Shown here: piece after piece, positions 1 to 12,242 of the stretch
How positions within the stretch are numbered: position 1 is the stretch's first letter
How the letters are laid out: each line of letters opens with the position of its first letter
From: Alopecurus myosuroides
Taxonomy: Eukaryota > Streptophyta > Magnoliopsida > Poales > Poaceae
Reading direction: 5' to 3'
Length of the DNA: 64,000 bases
Assembly (NCBI GenBank): GCA_028641055.1
Contig: CM054063.1
Span: forward strand, 51,337,827 to 51,401,826
Program-made: the position numbers and the translations under genes
Notes under the pieces: model-generated
Told to the model about the DNA's origin: nothing
Database searches by the model: none
What the model saw: the letters and a program-made list of their open reading frames with translations, nothing else

Positions 1-230
1 ATGTTACTTCTTGTCGGCCTAGTGTATATGTTTTGTAAGTATTATATACACCTTTTAAAATGTCCGCTGGAAGGTTACTAATTTACTGTGTGATATTAAT
101 GAATTAAACATTACCTTGGTTATACCAGCTTATTATAATCCTGTAGGGATTCGGATTATTCTTTTTTTTTTCACTTGCGGTTGAAATTTAAAGGTCTTCT
201 GTTTTGATTTATGAAAAATTTCTTCTGTAG
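1..230 (+). other. Intron upstream of first visible GCP5-like exon
   Basis: The sequence is AT-rich and ends in a pyrimidine-rich tract and TAG directly before the exon at 231. A possible donor (GTAAGT at 35-40) has no open phase-0 exon in front of it, because a stop lies in that frame. I therefore read the stretch as intron, with the 5' part of the gene outside the window. Confidence 0.55.
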
Positions 231-3200
231 ATGTTCTTCTATGCAAATAATGAAGTCACAATAGATCAACCTGCCTTCTGGGAAATGAGCTATATGCTCA
301 AAGTAAGAGGATCACGATCTGACAATTTATCAACTCTAACTGACACTGAATCTATTAGGGCAAAGGAATCAAGCAAACAGGAACCAACTAATGCAGGAGC
401 TTTCTTGAAAGCCAGTAATCAAGGTTATGTGGACATACTATGTCCGGTGTTTTTGAAGGATATGGCAAGGGCCATTGTATCTGCTGGAAAATCATTTCAG
501 CTTGTTCAGCATGTCCAAAGCGCACACCATATTCGGACAAATGATGGTACAAATGGTTTTGATGCTGAGCAGCGTCCCAATCATGGTAGCCGACAGAACT
601 GGCCAGACATAATAGAATCTACAGGCCAGTTTGGAGATGATGCTCGAGAAATGGGACTCTTAACTTTGTCTGAGATTTTCTTGATATGCTTATCTGGTCT
701 ATTAGAAAATGGTGACCATGTTTATGAAGACTTAAGAAAGCTCCGTGCTGGTAGTGATCCAGATGTCAAAGCTTTTTTGGAACGTAAGAGTGACACACAA
801 GGAACAGAGGAGGCCTGTGCAGAAAATAGCTCTGAAAAGACTTGGTTAAAGCTCCTAAGAGATGCTATCTCTGGAAGAAAATATGATGGTATGCTGAAAA
901 CTTTGTCCAAAGATGCTGTTACGAAGGACCCAGCATTTGTTCAGGGAGACCTGCAAGATACATCTTCCAATACAGTAGAACGGCCTTTCAGTCCATGTTA
1001 CTACGAAAATCCAGCCATCACTGCTTGTGAAGACGTACTGCGGAGGAATCCAAACTCTAGGAGTGACTTGAATATCTCTAATATTTTTGACCTTCCTCCA
1101 CTGAATGATGATAACATGCGGAGAGCTATATTTGGTGACCGCCAATCTGCTGGAACTAGCACCTCTGGCGATGCACAACCTACACCATCTTTTCCCAGAC
1201 TAGACGGAACTGATTTTAAATTTGGTTTTCGGTTCAATGATTTGGAATATGTCCGCCAAGAGGATGATAGAAGGACCCTGGAGGAACTTTATGCATTCCC
1301 GACTCTTCTTCCTTGCACAAATGTAAGTGTTGCTTCTTAAGTATGGTTCTTGTTTGTTCATCATGTTTTCTCATTAGCTATATGCCTTGCAACCCTATTA
1401 CCCTTCAGGAAAATGCCCCATTGTCGGAGGTCTTACCTTTGCAGAAAGATAGTACACTTGCGTCAAGAGTCCTGAAGTTTATTCAGAGCATGAGTTTGAA
1501 AGACCCTCTTCACCCAGTGGGTATTATCCAAGAATGCCTTTCTAAATGTATAAAGAAGCAGGTCAGCTCAAACGTTGTACTTACATTCTATTTCTTGTTA
1601 GTCTATCTGTATGACATTTTTTTTCTTTCCTCTTCGTTAGGTGGATCACATTGGCAAGCAGATCCTGTGCAAGCTAATGGGCGAATGGAGATTAATGGAT
1701 GAACTGCTTGTATTACGAGCTATCTATTTGCTAGGATCAGGTGTGCCATCCAACCAGTTTTAACCTATTACCATGTTTTTCCCTCACTGAAAAGTAGCTT
1801 CCACTTACGAAATTAATATTCTATTGACAAGGAGTGATGATATAAATATGTTTTAAATGATACAACTTGAGTCTTCAGGTGACATGCTGCAGCAGTTTCT
1901 GATAACAATTTTTGATAAGCTTGATAAAGGAAGTTCCTGGGATGATGATTTTGAGTTGAATACTTTGTTGCAGGTGATTCTTTTGCAAATTGACTTTATG
2001 ATTGGCATCTATGTCTGTCATCATTCTTACGTTGATCCTTGCTTGCAGGAATCCATAAGATATTCAGCTGATAAAATGCTCCTAACTGCTCCAGATTCGT
2101 TGGTTGTTTCACTAGCAAAACATGACACACGACATGATGAGGAGAGTGCATCGACTTCCAGAAAAGCTCGTGCACAGGGTTTTGGCATTGATGCACTTGA
2201 TGTGCTTAACTTCACGTATAAGGTATTTCCCAAATAACTACAAGAACTATCTGTGTTACTTGCCGCGCTTTACTGTTTTCATGTATGTTGGTGGTGGCAG
2301 GTGTCTTGGCCTCTCGATCTAATTGCCAATACAGAGTCTCTCAAGAAGTATAACAAGGTAAGTACTTTTTAACAGTTACTACTAGTATTTAACAGAATGT
2401 CATGTGTATGACGGCTTTGGTTATTTTGCTGGACTAGGTCATGGGATTCTTACTGAAGGTCAAGCGTGCAAAGTTTGTCTTGGACGAAACCCGAAAGTGG
2501 ATGTGGAAGGTACTCTTTCATCATATCATCTTGTTTTTTTTTCAGTTGGTGTATTGTTGAGAGTGGGATAACTGGATCTGCACTATCTTGCCGGCTTGAG
2601 AGCTTCATTCTGATGAATCAACCATTTTCCATTGGCAGGGCAGAGGCAGCACGGCACACAATTTTAAACAACACTTGATAGTAGGGCAGAAGCTTCTCCA
2701 TTTCGTTGATGCATTTCATCAATATGTCATGGACAGAGTGAGTTGGGATAGCTTTGATCCATTTCATGATATGAGACTATCACTGACTCAGTTTGAACTC
2801 GTTTCTTTGAGCAGGTGTATCATAGTGCATGGACTGAGCTCTGTGATGGCATGGCATCTGCTACTACACTGGATGAAGTTATGGAAGTTCACGAGGCGTA
2901 TCTTTCTTCTATTCAAAGACAGTGCTTTGTGGCCTCGGATAAGTTGGTGAGAACATGTCATTCTTATAAAAACCAGTGCTCAGTCCCAAACCTCAAAATA
3001 TAACTGAGAAATGTTCGTTTCCTGTGTGTTGCAGTGGGCCCTCATCGCCAGTCGAGTCAAGACTATATTGGGACTGGCGCTAGATTTCCACAATGTGGAG
3101 CAAACTCTGGGTACTGGAGGAACCGCTCCAGCTGTGAAGGCGAGATGCGAGATGGAGCTAGATCGGATCGAGAAGCAGTTTGACGAGTGCGTCGTGTTCC

Positions 3201-3447
3201 TTCTGAGGGTGGGTTCCTATCTTTGCCTCAGCAAAATCTGACGACTGCTTGCCTTGTCTGAAATGTATATGCGTCGGTACATTTACTCATGAAATCCCAT
3301 TTGCAGATCCTGTCTTTCAAGCTCAACGTGGGGCACTTTCCGCATCTGGCGGATCTGGTCACGAGGATCAACTACAACCACTATTACATGTCCGACACCG
3401 GAAGCTTCTCCGCGATCCCCGGGTCCCGCCCACGACATCAGCCTTGA
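231..3447 (+). CDS. GCP5: Gamma-tubulin complex component 5-like, 3' eleven exons (5' end outside window)
   Basis: Spc97/Spc98-family subunit of the gamma-tubulin ring complex, which nucleates microtubules. Exons, all GT-AG: 231-1322, 1409-1561, 1641-1740, 1879-1973, 2049-2222, 2301-2357, 2438-2509, 2639-2737, 2815-2946, 3035-3208, 3307-3447. They join without a frame break into 762 residues plus a TGA stop. The first exon begins at a 3' splice site, so its ATG is probably internal. The long first exon (364 codons) holds a poorly conserved acidic, Ser-rich linker. The later exons form the helical GCP C-terminal (gamma-tubulin-binding) domain, with recognisable blocks such as VMDRVYHSAWTEL, ASRVKTILGLALDF and the end block INYNHYYMSDTGSF. 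GCP5 fits the C-terminus best from memory of plant homologues; GCP6 is the alternative. No lesions were seen. Confidence 0.8.
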
Positions 3448-5631
3448 TAGGATTTTAGGTGTTTTTCGCGTCCAGTCGTGTGGAATGTATATACACTGGG
3501 GTTTGGATTTTAATAGTAGGGACAGCAGTTCATGTGTGAATCCTGAGGATGCAACTTTCCTTTACCAAGTTGCAGTGTATGTGTGAGTATGTGAATATGT
3601 TTGGTTTTGAGTTGAAGAGGTTGGGCTCCTCTTGTGTCAGAAAAAAAAGCTGTAACTTGTAAAATGTGTGCGCAGTCATTTCTTTCGAATAGCTTGGTAC
3701 CAAAAAAAAAAAAAAAGGAAAATCACAAAGTGCATGTACCGAATCTTCTGAACTTTTGGGGTGTGGTATCTACTAACTCTGTTTGACAACACAGGACATT
3801 TCAGAAATAGACAGTCCTCATTATACAACTTTGACATTATTTTTTTAAAAGAGTATCAGAGAAAGGTTGTAAAAGTTACAAAGCCATGAAAGAAGACATG
3901 AACACATCGAATGGTATTATTCATTTGCCCAATCTTATTTTTTCATACATCAGTAGTAAGTTAAAGTAGATACCCATCAGTCACATTTATAGGAAAAAGG
4001 CATAAATCTTGCATTTTTATGTATTTTTTCACACAACCACATTATGATGGGCCCACCTGCACAAGCGACATACATATCTCAATTTTAGATAACAGAAAAA
4101 AATGCCAACTTCTCTTCAGAATGTTCAGATTGAGTGAAGAACACATGCAGGCAGTGCATGCTAATATTCCCACAGGTAGAAATGCAGATCACAGCTGTCG
4201 TTGGCGCAATTCAATTTCAAGCTTCTGAACTTGACCGTATAACGAACAGGACAGAAAATGTTCGGGAGAAATAGCAACTCTCAATATTGTACTTGAGATG
4301 AAAGCACAACGCTGCCATGGGCACAGCTTACAGCTACCAATAGAACATATATTGTTAGTCAGAACTCCAAGAAATTGAGAAACATATAGCCATACCACAG
4401 CAATAACTATTACCTCCATTAAATAATATAAGGTGATTTTGTAGGCTATTTTAGCCTACCAAAACGTCATATATTTTGGAACAAAGAAATTGTATATACT
4501 AATACAATACCAAATTTTAATCCTTGGATCAGAAGTACTCGCGTATGTCTCAGAATTTTGATGGTTAACATTCAGCAACTATGCCCGATAAGATGCACAA
4601 AAACTATTTAGACTGGAGCAGCACTATTAGATTTGTCATGGGGATTACTTTCACATTACAATTTTACTTTAAGTTGGTACATGTGTTGCTTCACTTAATT
4701 ATGTATCTTGTCTTATCAACGAAGTGTAGTACATGGCGGCGGGGGCAGGAAGGACAGAAAACACCCGCAAGTTTTTGCTTGCTTCTACAGGGGAGATGCT
4801 TTGCCTATTCAGCCAATTCATTCACTTGATCAGGTGCCACCACTTGTCAGAAGTAAACCCCGCCGTAACTCAGTTCATCAGGGGATAGTGTGACATGCTC
4901 TGAAGACCTCTCAGGGGAAGCGATAAATATAATGGATACTCGTAGTGTTATCCCATTCGTTCCCATGTTATACGAGGAGAGTTTGGCCTATTACTCTCGT
5001 ATGGCCAAATTAAATTTCTTGTGGTGATACATTCTCAAGGCACCGTCCTATCTTCATAAATTAAATATGTAACAAAAGCTTACTTCGTGTTCGTATACTA
5101 AACCCCAGTTTCTGATATGGATGGTAAATCATGCTATCGCACGGTTGGGTGGGGAAGAAGGCAGGTGGGTTTATCGAAGGTCAGTTGGGTGGGTGACTGT
5201 TCAGAAGCTGTGGGGTTAATTCAAAATGTGAGTCAAAGACTCCAAAAGAAAAAGGAAATTAAACTTCATAACCATGGCAAGTCGTTCCACGGTAGTAACG
5301 CAACTTCATGAAGATTGTTTCAAAAAAGTTTCAGTGCATCTTAAAGAGAACCACATGTTTTGGCGAACAATTACTACAATGTTTTTCTTCCACGATTGGC
5401 GACAGCCGACAAGCTTGCGTAGGGAAGAGCCTAGTTGATGAAAAGCTTGAATAGGGAAGAGCCTAGTTGATGAAAACGACAATACAAAGGTTTTGGCGTC
5501 TTCTTTCTAAATAAGCATTGAAGGCATCCGTTTTGAATAATGCTGGCTGGGCTTGTTGGCGCTGCTGCTTGGTTTCGACCTTTCTGCGGGAAGTGATGCT
5601 GAGGGTCTTGGCTTTTGCTGGTCGTTTCTTG
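3448..5631. other. GCP5-like 3' UTR and intergenic DNA
   Basis: The first roughly 250 bases after the stop are AT-rich and end in an A-run near 3700, consistent with a 3' UTR. The remainder has only short reading frames without codon structure or splice-linked neighbours. I see no gene in it. Confidence 0.5.
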
Positions 5632-6045
5632 TACTCCCTCCGATCCATATTAATAGGTGCTGAAGTGGATGTATTTAGACATGTTTTATTGCTAGATACA
5701 TCAACTTCAGTACCTATTAATATGGATCGGAGGGAGTACCTAAGACTCGACGGGGTTCTTTCTGCTTCCTGTAAGTTTATGGGTGCCTGACACCTAGGCT
5801 GTCTTACTCCTGTAGGTTTGGTTTAAGGAAGTGTTGCTTAGATAGTGCACTTCTGCTGAGTTGGTCGTTCTCCGGTTTTGTACTCCTGGCCTCTCTTTGG
5901 CCTTTTCTTTCTTCTTAATAATGTATGACATGCAGGCCTTCTGCATGGTTCGGAAAAAAATACAAAGGTTTTTTCTTCCAAGACGAGTGACAAGCTTGAA
6001 TGGGGGAAGAGCCTAAAATTGATGATAACGATAATACAAAGGACG
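5405..6045. repeat. Local duplicated segment (three partial copies)
   Basis: The phrase AGGGAAGAGCCTAGTTGATG occurs twice close together (about 5420-5480), followed by CGACAATACAAAGG. A diverged copy (GGGGAAGAGCCTAAAATTG, then CGATAATACAAAGG) sits at about 6002-6042. The preceding context (TTTTTCTTCCA, GACAAGCTTG) is shared as well, so this is a degenerate local duplication about 550 bp apart. No coding role is visible. Confidence 0.5.
5634..5736. mobile_element. Stowaway-type MITE (103 bp) with TA target duplication
   Basis: Perfect terminal inverted repeats start CTCCCTCCGATCCATATTAA and close with the reverse complement at 5736. The element is flanked by TA at 5632-5633 and 5737-5738. Length, terminus and TA target are the standard Stowaway (Tc1/mariner-derived) signature in cereals. 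It is non-coding and can fold into one long hairpin, with the inner arms also partly complementary. Confidence 0.93.
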
Positions 6046-7019
6046 AGGCAGCGTACGACTGTAGCCTGCGTGTGTTCAGGTCGGATCCGGGAGTCGAATT
6101 CAACTTGAATTCCGGAAGGTCGGATCCGGAAGGCATCCATTACACGGCTCACCACTGCGTGCTACTCACCGCAGCAGCATTATACAGAGGAGAAGTCGTC
6201 AAGAAGGCGCTTGAGGCTCGACATCCTAAATAAAGCTTCAACAAGAAGTCAAAAGGGGGAACACCTTCAGCACCTTCGTCTGATGGGCTGGGTCGCACAC
6301 GTCAGATAAATTGGCTCAGTGATCCAAGCTGTTAGACGGTCAATGCTGATGGTTTAGGGTCATGTCTTAGCCCATATTTGGTATGTTTTCCTGTATTTCC
6401 GGATCTGTGATGCAGGAAATGAGTAGCAAAAGGATGCTCAGTAGAGTCGAGCATCAAAACTCTCTCGCTCCGGCAACAGTCGGTAGGTAAGAAATGGCAA
6501 GAGATAAAGGGTTTAGAGGATCTGCTAGGTTAACTCCTCAAAATTTCAAGAGGCTCCTCAAAAATCTTTCGAGGGGTCAATTTTGAGGGAATCTGCTAGT
6601 TATGGTTCAAGCCAAAGCATTATCAGCATGTTTTGAGGAATCTGATAATACATTGGAACATGTTACAAATAATCATACGAATACTCACCATGAGTTACTG
6701 CCATCCCAGAATACATGAGCATTTAGACTGGAGTGAACTTACTACATGAGTTGTTGAACTTATGCTCATGAATTCATGCAGATGAAATGAAAACATGCCG
6801 GGTCCACATGGGAAGACGCCTTGCCTACTCAGACAATTCATTCCAAAAGGTGGAACGAGTGAGATGTTCGAAACAAACAGGGAGCTAGATTCAAGCCGAG
6901 CAACATAAGTATCTAAGTGTGTGTGATTCAAGAACAGAGACTAATTCATGATCCTTCAATTACATATAAATTCAAGATGGCCCAGCCCATTAGGTGAGAT
7001 GAACTTCTAGACTAACTAT
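5739..7019. other. Intergenic region / F-box gene 3' flank
   Basis: No convincing coding region. Around 6081-6130 there are clustered restriction-like palindromes (GGATCC, GAATTC, TCCGGA) in a natural-looking context. The last few hundred bases probably contain the F-box gene 3' UTR on the minus strand. Confidence 0.4.
6519..6650. repeat. Dispersed repeat, copy 1
   Basis: Starts GGATCTGCTAGG and includes a block GCCAAAGCATTATCAGCATG. A diverged counterpart lies at 12719-12860, with GGATCTGCTAGG and ACCAAAGCATCATCAGCATG in the same order and spacing. It is probably an old dispersed element or a duplicated 3' flank; its class is unknown. Confidence 0.4.
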
Positions 7020-10000
7020 TTACTCTGGGAACTCTTCCATCGAACACGGGGTGTATGGAAAGGATTTGATCTTCTCCTGATTAGTATATGCCTCTTTGAA
7101 ATCTGTATATCCCTTTGGGTATATATTACCTAATATTTCAAGCTTGGAGCCATTCAAATGATACGCAAGTCCTGTCCGCCGTGACAAACTCAAGAAGACA
7201 ATCTCTTTATATGGGTGAAACCCAAGCATCTCAATGTGGTCGTCATTGAAATGATGATAATCCACATCTCCAAAGTCTTCATTTTCAACTTCACTGTCAG
7301 AGTTCCATTCCATATTCTCTTCAATTGCTGCTTTCTTGTTGTCCTCTGGGTAATTAGACGAAAGGAAGAGGTTGTAGTTAACATCTTCTAAGGTCCATTG
7401 AACTCTCCTACCAAACTTGTGAATTGATAGCATGGGATTATGGCCTTTGACATGCTTCAACACCCACTTCGACTGTCCACGCGATTCATCAAGGACCCAA
7501 ACGCGAAGCCAGTCCGTATCCTGGGGCCAGCCCTTACCAAACGCCACATAGTACACGCCTTGTTTTGATCTTACAACATAAATCCGTGAATGGTAGAATG
7601 TTGTGTCATGCACCGGTGGTTTGATTATGCGGTACGCATTGTCGGACAATGACATCCTGCAAAATCAGATCATTGTGTGCAAGAATTTCTTAAACAGAAA
7701 TCGGTGAGATAAAATTCCAATCAAATATACTCCTAGTCAACAGAGCAAAAAAAAGAAACGTACTCCCTCCGTTCCGCAATATAAGACGTTTAAGAAAACG
7801 TTCCGACCAGGTGAAAATGACAAAAATTACACCCGTACCCCCAAGATCTGAATCGCTACCAAATCCCTAAATTTGGAATCTCCAACGTTGGTCTTCCTCC
7901 GCCCCACCCTCCTCGCCAGCTTCATCCCACCATGGATCGATCTGCTGCTGCTGCCACGCGATCGATCTGCTAGCTTCTCCTGGCTCGTTCCTCCATCCAT
8001 CCCTCCCTCGCAATCGATCAAGCCCCAGGCAACTTCCTCCCTAGCGATCGATCTCTGCTGCTGGGGCCGGCGACAACACCTCCGTCGCCCCAGCACCTCC
8101 TTGCAGCCCTAGCAGCAGATCGCCAGCCCCGGCACCTCCTCGTCCTGGCGCTTCAAGCAGATATCAGCAGCAACAACAACAGCGTGATCCTGCTCGCCCA
8201 GCAGCCTGCAAAATTCCATGTTACTCCTGGAGCACATATTGCAGATTTGTGTAAACATGATTAAACTCCACTTCCTCATGTTAGAAAATGCAATATCTCG
8301 CTACTACTCCCAGCAATGCTAGTACCATCCTAGGTACCATCGACCCATACATCTCAAGGAACTCATGTGACAAATACACAACACTAAGGGCATATGTAGG
8401 AATGGTTGTGATCTTTGTGTAAACAAAAAACTATCCACTAAAACAGTGTTCTTGGCATTCTGAACACATTACAGTTCATACTCAAGCAAGGAGAGAGATA
8501 GAAGAAGTGAGGCATGTATTACACATTACAGTTTATAATCAGAGAATTTACTATTCCACCAAGCTATGTAAGTAGATGAACATGGTTGGTTTCCAACTAA
8601 TTAGTCTCTGAACATGACAAATATGTAATATGACAAATATAATCTAGTAGAATTACTCCTCCAGGCATTAAAACCCCAGATTTAGATTCAGTATTACTGA
8701 AATATTACACCACACAGTAAACGACTAAGCACCCTAAAACTATATATGACATATGGCTTAAGAACATCTTTAATTATTCTCACGGGAAAATTAACCAAAC
8801 ATGTTTTATTTATACTCTGATGTGCGTCCACAAAAGTATGGACAACCATAGAGAATCAAGTGCAAAGGTAAAATGGGACAACCAGAGAAGATCTCCAACT
8901 GCACGAGACAACACCACATGCAGGGATGCAGTACATTCAACGACATTACGACAGGCAAACACAAATGAAGCATAATGCATATCAAGCAAAGTAGAAAGGC
9001 TATGAAATGTGTGTAAACTATCAACAGTTAAAAACTGGAACTAACCTTTACAGTTGTGGAAGCAATACTCGGGCCGCAGCACACTTTGAAGTTGGCGGAC
9101 GTCCGCATGGGCAGCTGGACTGGCGGCCTGCATCCCTACTTCAGTCGCTCTGTATCTCGGCATAATCGTAGGCGCACATCACTGCATCCTAAACTTGCAA
9201 GGCAATACTTGAGGCGCACAAATATATATGTTGTGTGAGTGCTCATTTGCTGAATAGAATAATGCACTACACGATTTAGTCCAAGCAAGCAAGCACTACA
9301 GCATGAGTATTAGTCAATCAGACGCCAAGCACTATAGAGCAATTTTCAGTTTCTGCCTAAAGTGACACTTCACTACAATGAGTTATAACTACTACTCCAA
9401 GTGATGTTATCAGTAACTTTTTTTTGTACAGACCAAAATCTCAACACAAATCTACTGATCAGTAACCTGCTGATCATCAACATATTGACCAACAACCTAT
9501 AGGGAGCTACTTGATTTTCTTGCTGCTAGTGCTACTTGTTCCAAGAAACTCAGTGAGTAAGTTCTTCAGTTTAAATTCAGTGAGTAACTCATATGCTTCT
9601 TTGCATCACACTTACTCCCAAAGTGTAGAACTCCATATCCCGAGAGGGATTCAGATCCAAAAAGCAAGCAATAAATTACTAAAACTTGCACTAAACTACT
9701 GCTACTTATACTCAAGCAGTGCACTGATACAAATAATAAACATATTTTTTGCGAATAAAGCAAGAAACATTCAGGTTCTACTTGAACAAATACACTTGAA
9801 TTAACTGGAACAATTTCAACTAGTACGAGACATGGAAATCCTCTAGATGCAATGAACAAAATTATTCGGATGACATTACATGCAGTGCAAAGCTCTCCAC
9901 CACTTTCTTTCTATTAAAAATAGGTAATGGTCAGGACACATGTAGGTTGAATTTTCCTAGGTTTATGTTTTTGCCTTCTGCTCCACTACAAATTGTTGAT

Positions 10001-11658
10001 TTTGAGAACCCTAGAACCAAAATCATGCTAATGTTGGCTTAAATGGAAACAGATCATCAGACTATCGGGGGCCACTCGAGATTTACCCAAATCTGTTGTG
10101 TGCAATGTCTATGGTGTGAATCCAATTTCTTGAGGTAGGCAAGCTAAAGTTAAAGCAGCTGCAAGGTCAGGGGCAGATGCAGAATGTCCATCGCTGAACT
10201 ATTTTATTCCATGGACCAGAACTCCACCCAATCAACTTAATGGAGCTAAAAAAGATGAGCATGGAACGGGCAGCACCTGAATCGATCTTATCGACAGGGA
10301 GGACCGGATAAGGCGAGCTGGGGGGTAGCAGAGATGATGGGGATGACCATGGTGGCGCCGCCCTTGACCTTGGTGTCCGCCTGCGCCTCACGTATTTTCT
10401 GCATCTTGAGCATCCGCTCTTGCCACGGGAGTCCCGCTCGGGCGTTGAACCGCGCAGCAACAGAAGAAAATAGGAGCAAATCCAGCACCAACGCGTGGAG
10501 ATTCAGCACCGGTGTACGCAGATCCGAAGCCTCCACGGCCAGCAGCACGTCGCCGGCGCAAAAGATGCAACCTTTGACTCAAATCTCTGGCGGAATGCGA
10601 GGAGGATTACAGCTGCGAGACGACTTGGATGGTGGGAGCAAGGCAGCGTTGGGGATGTGTTAGTGAGATACAAGCAGCGGTGAGGGTTGACGGGGAGCGA
10701 GAGGAGAGAGCGGCGACGGGAAACTAGAGGACGACGGGGAACGAGAGATGCTGTCAGTGTGAGACAGAGAGGGGCGAGCGAGAGGGAGCGACGCGCGGAC
10801 ACGAGTCGCGAGGGCAGTACGGGAAACTCGTCCACTTTTGTAACGCGGAAATATTTGTACATGAAAACCTTTAACGTCTTATAATTCGGAACGGAGGGAG
10901 TACCTCATAAGAAAATTAGGTCTACAATGTACATAAAGTGCTCCTCGGAAATAGACGGCGTTGAAATTCCCGGAGCCCACTCGCATCTGACCGACGATCC
11001 CCGCAGCATCCCCTTCTCGGCGAAAACACCTCTCCTCCCAACAATGTGACCTGGATGAGAATACGTACGTCTTGCATTGCGACGGTGGCCACTCTGATTC
11101 CTCCATCGAGGGGTCTCGCTCGTCGCCCAAAGTGGGGATCATGAACACCTCGTAGTCGGGTGATATCACGGGGTCATAGACAAGATGGGAACAGTAATTC
11201 AGACTCGGGACACTCTTGGGTGGGGATGGCGGTAGAGCATGCCAGCGTCGCGTCGCGGGGTTGACGACGTAGTTGCCGCTGAGTAAGAGGAGACCGTTGC
11301 AGTGATCCTTGATGTTGTAGTCGTCCCGGTCAACGCAGTCCTCGTCGTAGATAGAGCCGCAGCGAGGGCTGGCGGAGGGCAGGAAGCTGAGGTCGCCGCT
11401 GACCGCGGTGGAGGAGGGGCGGGCGAAGAATTCCGGAAGCTTGTGCTCGTTGAAGTGGAGAAAGAGGCCGGCGAGCGAGAACGGGAGCTGGTCGGCGCGC
11501 AGGAGTCGGCAGCCGTCGATGGCGTCGCGCCACGCCCTGCACACGCAGCGGGAGGCTGCGAGGCAGCGCGGCGGGATGCGGCGGAGGACTTCCGCGAGCA
11601 CGTCATCTGGGAGGCGCGCCCCGTGGTCCTCCAGCCGCTGGTTCTTGTTGCCGGCCAT
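7020..11658 (-). CDS. F-box protein with F-box-associated C-terminal region, intron disrupted by transposon
   Basis: Likely substrate adaptor of an SCF ubiquitin ligase. Two coding exons on minus: 11658-10904 (755 nt, phase 2) and 7656-7020 (637 nt), giving 463 residues. The ATG at 11658 is followed by the F-box (residues about 14-55, LPDDVLAEVLRRIPPRC.. then W and R), which binds SKP1. The rest is the grass F-box-associated type, with NPATRRWHALP in exon 1, FLMR joined to MSLSDNAYR across the junction, and LRVWVLDES in exon 2. The acceptor is TTTTGCAG before 7656. Without the 3.1-kb insertion the donor would read GAG/GTACGT; with it, GAG/GTACTC. If the intron is not removed, translation stops at TAA (10881-10879) inside the element's terminal repeat, giving 259 residues without the C-terminal half. 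The subfamily target is unknown. Confidence 0.82.
7763..10900. mobile_element. 3,138-bp Stowaway/mariner-type TIR element inside F-box intron
   Basis: The left end reads CTCCCTCCGTTCCGCAATAT and continues AAGACGTT. The right end, reverse complemented, reads CTCCCTCCGTTCCGAATTAT and continues AAGACGTT, giving about 28-bp imperfect inverted repeats. TA flanks both ends (7761-7762, 10901-10902). It is far longer than a MITE, yet I find no mariner transposase. Both interior flanks (about 7870-8120 and 10270-10860) are GC-rich and resemble cereal gene leader or first-exon sequence, so a non-autonomous element carrying captured host fragments is possible. A short minus-strand frame near 10288-10548 has codon-like composition but no recognised homologue. 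Nested older repeats in the AT-rich middle (8200-10150) cannot be excluded. Confidence 0.75.
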
Positions 11659-12100
11659 GTGCGGAGCCGAGAGGACCTTCGGTTTTGAAACCCTCGCGGT
11701 GGTTTTCGATTTGATCGGAGAAGAAAATTAAGCCGCCAAAGTGTTTGGAGATTGATCAAGTCAGGGTCGGTTGAGGTGTTCCGACTTCCGATTGAGAAAA
11801 GCAGCTGGGCCAGGGATGATCAGTACATCACCAACCCAAATTCCTCCCATAAAAGAAACCAACCCGAATTCCTTCAACAAACATGTGTTCAAATTCAACC
11901 GCAGCTCAAAAAAAAAAAAACATGTGTTCAACCGGAATTACTCTTTTTGTTTAAGGTTCCGAGAGAGCGGATGCGCCATCCCGCGCGGGCAGGCACGGCG
12001 GTGGCGCGAAACGAGGGCGCGCGGAAAATTTCGTCGAAAGCGCGGTCGGGCGCGCGGGAAGTTTGGCGGCGCGCGCTACAAAAGGCGACGTGACGCGCAG
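11659..12100. promoter_or_regulatory. Shared upstream region between F-box gene (-) and broken small gene (+)
   Basis: The interval separates two divergently oriented reading frames. The left part is the F-box 5' leader on minus. The right part (about 11990-12090) is strongly GC-rich (GCGCGCGGGAAGTTTGGCGG) and has a TATA-like CTACAAAAGG about 170 bp ahead of the small reading frame. There is an A-run at about 11910. Promoter elements cannot be fixed further by eye. Confidence 0.35.
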
Positions 12101-12242
12101 CGCAACCACCACTCGTTCCACTCCCGCCAGGACCTCTCTTCTCCCATTTTACTCTCTGCCACCGCGTCAGCGCCCGTCTCTGCCGACGCGCTACCATGCG
12201 CCTCGGCCGCCCGCGCCGCCAGAAAATTTCAGCGACGCGTAG

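Noticed and set aside
1..34. Additional GCP5-like exon before the GTAAGT at 35
   Set aside because: The frame needed to join the next exon (phase 0) contains a stop.
6081..6130. Cloning-vector or adaptor contamination (GGATCC, GAATTC, TCCGGA cluster)
   Set aside because: Flanks on both sides look like normal grass DNA and no vector backbone is seen.
7873..8112. Open frame near left end of the TIR element
   Set aside because: Low-complexity GC-rich leader-like sequence; no recognisable protein and another frame is open on the opposite strand.
11302..11759. Long overlapping open frames on both strands opposite F-box exon 1
   Set aside because: Mirror frames caused by high GC and few stop codons; only the 11658 frame has F-box protein similarity.
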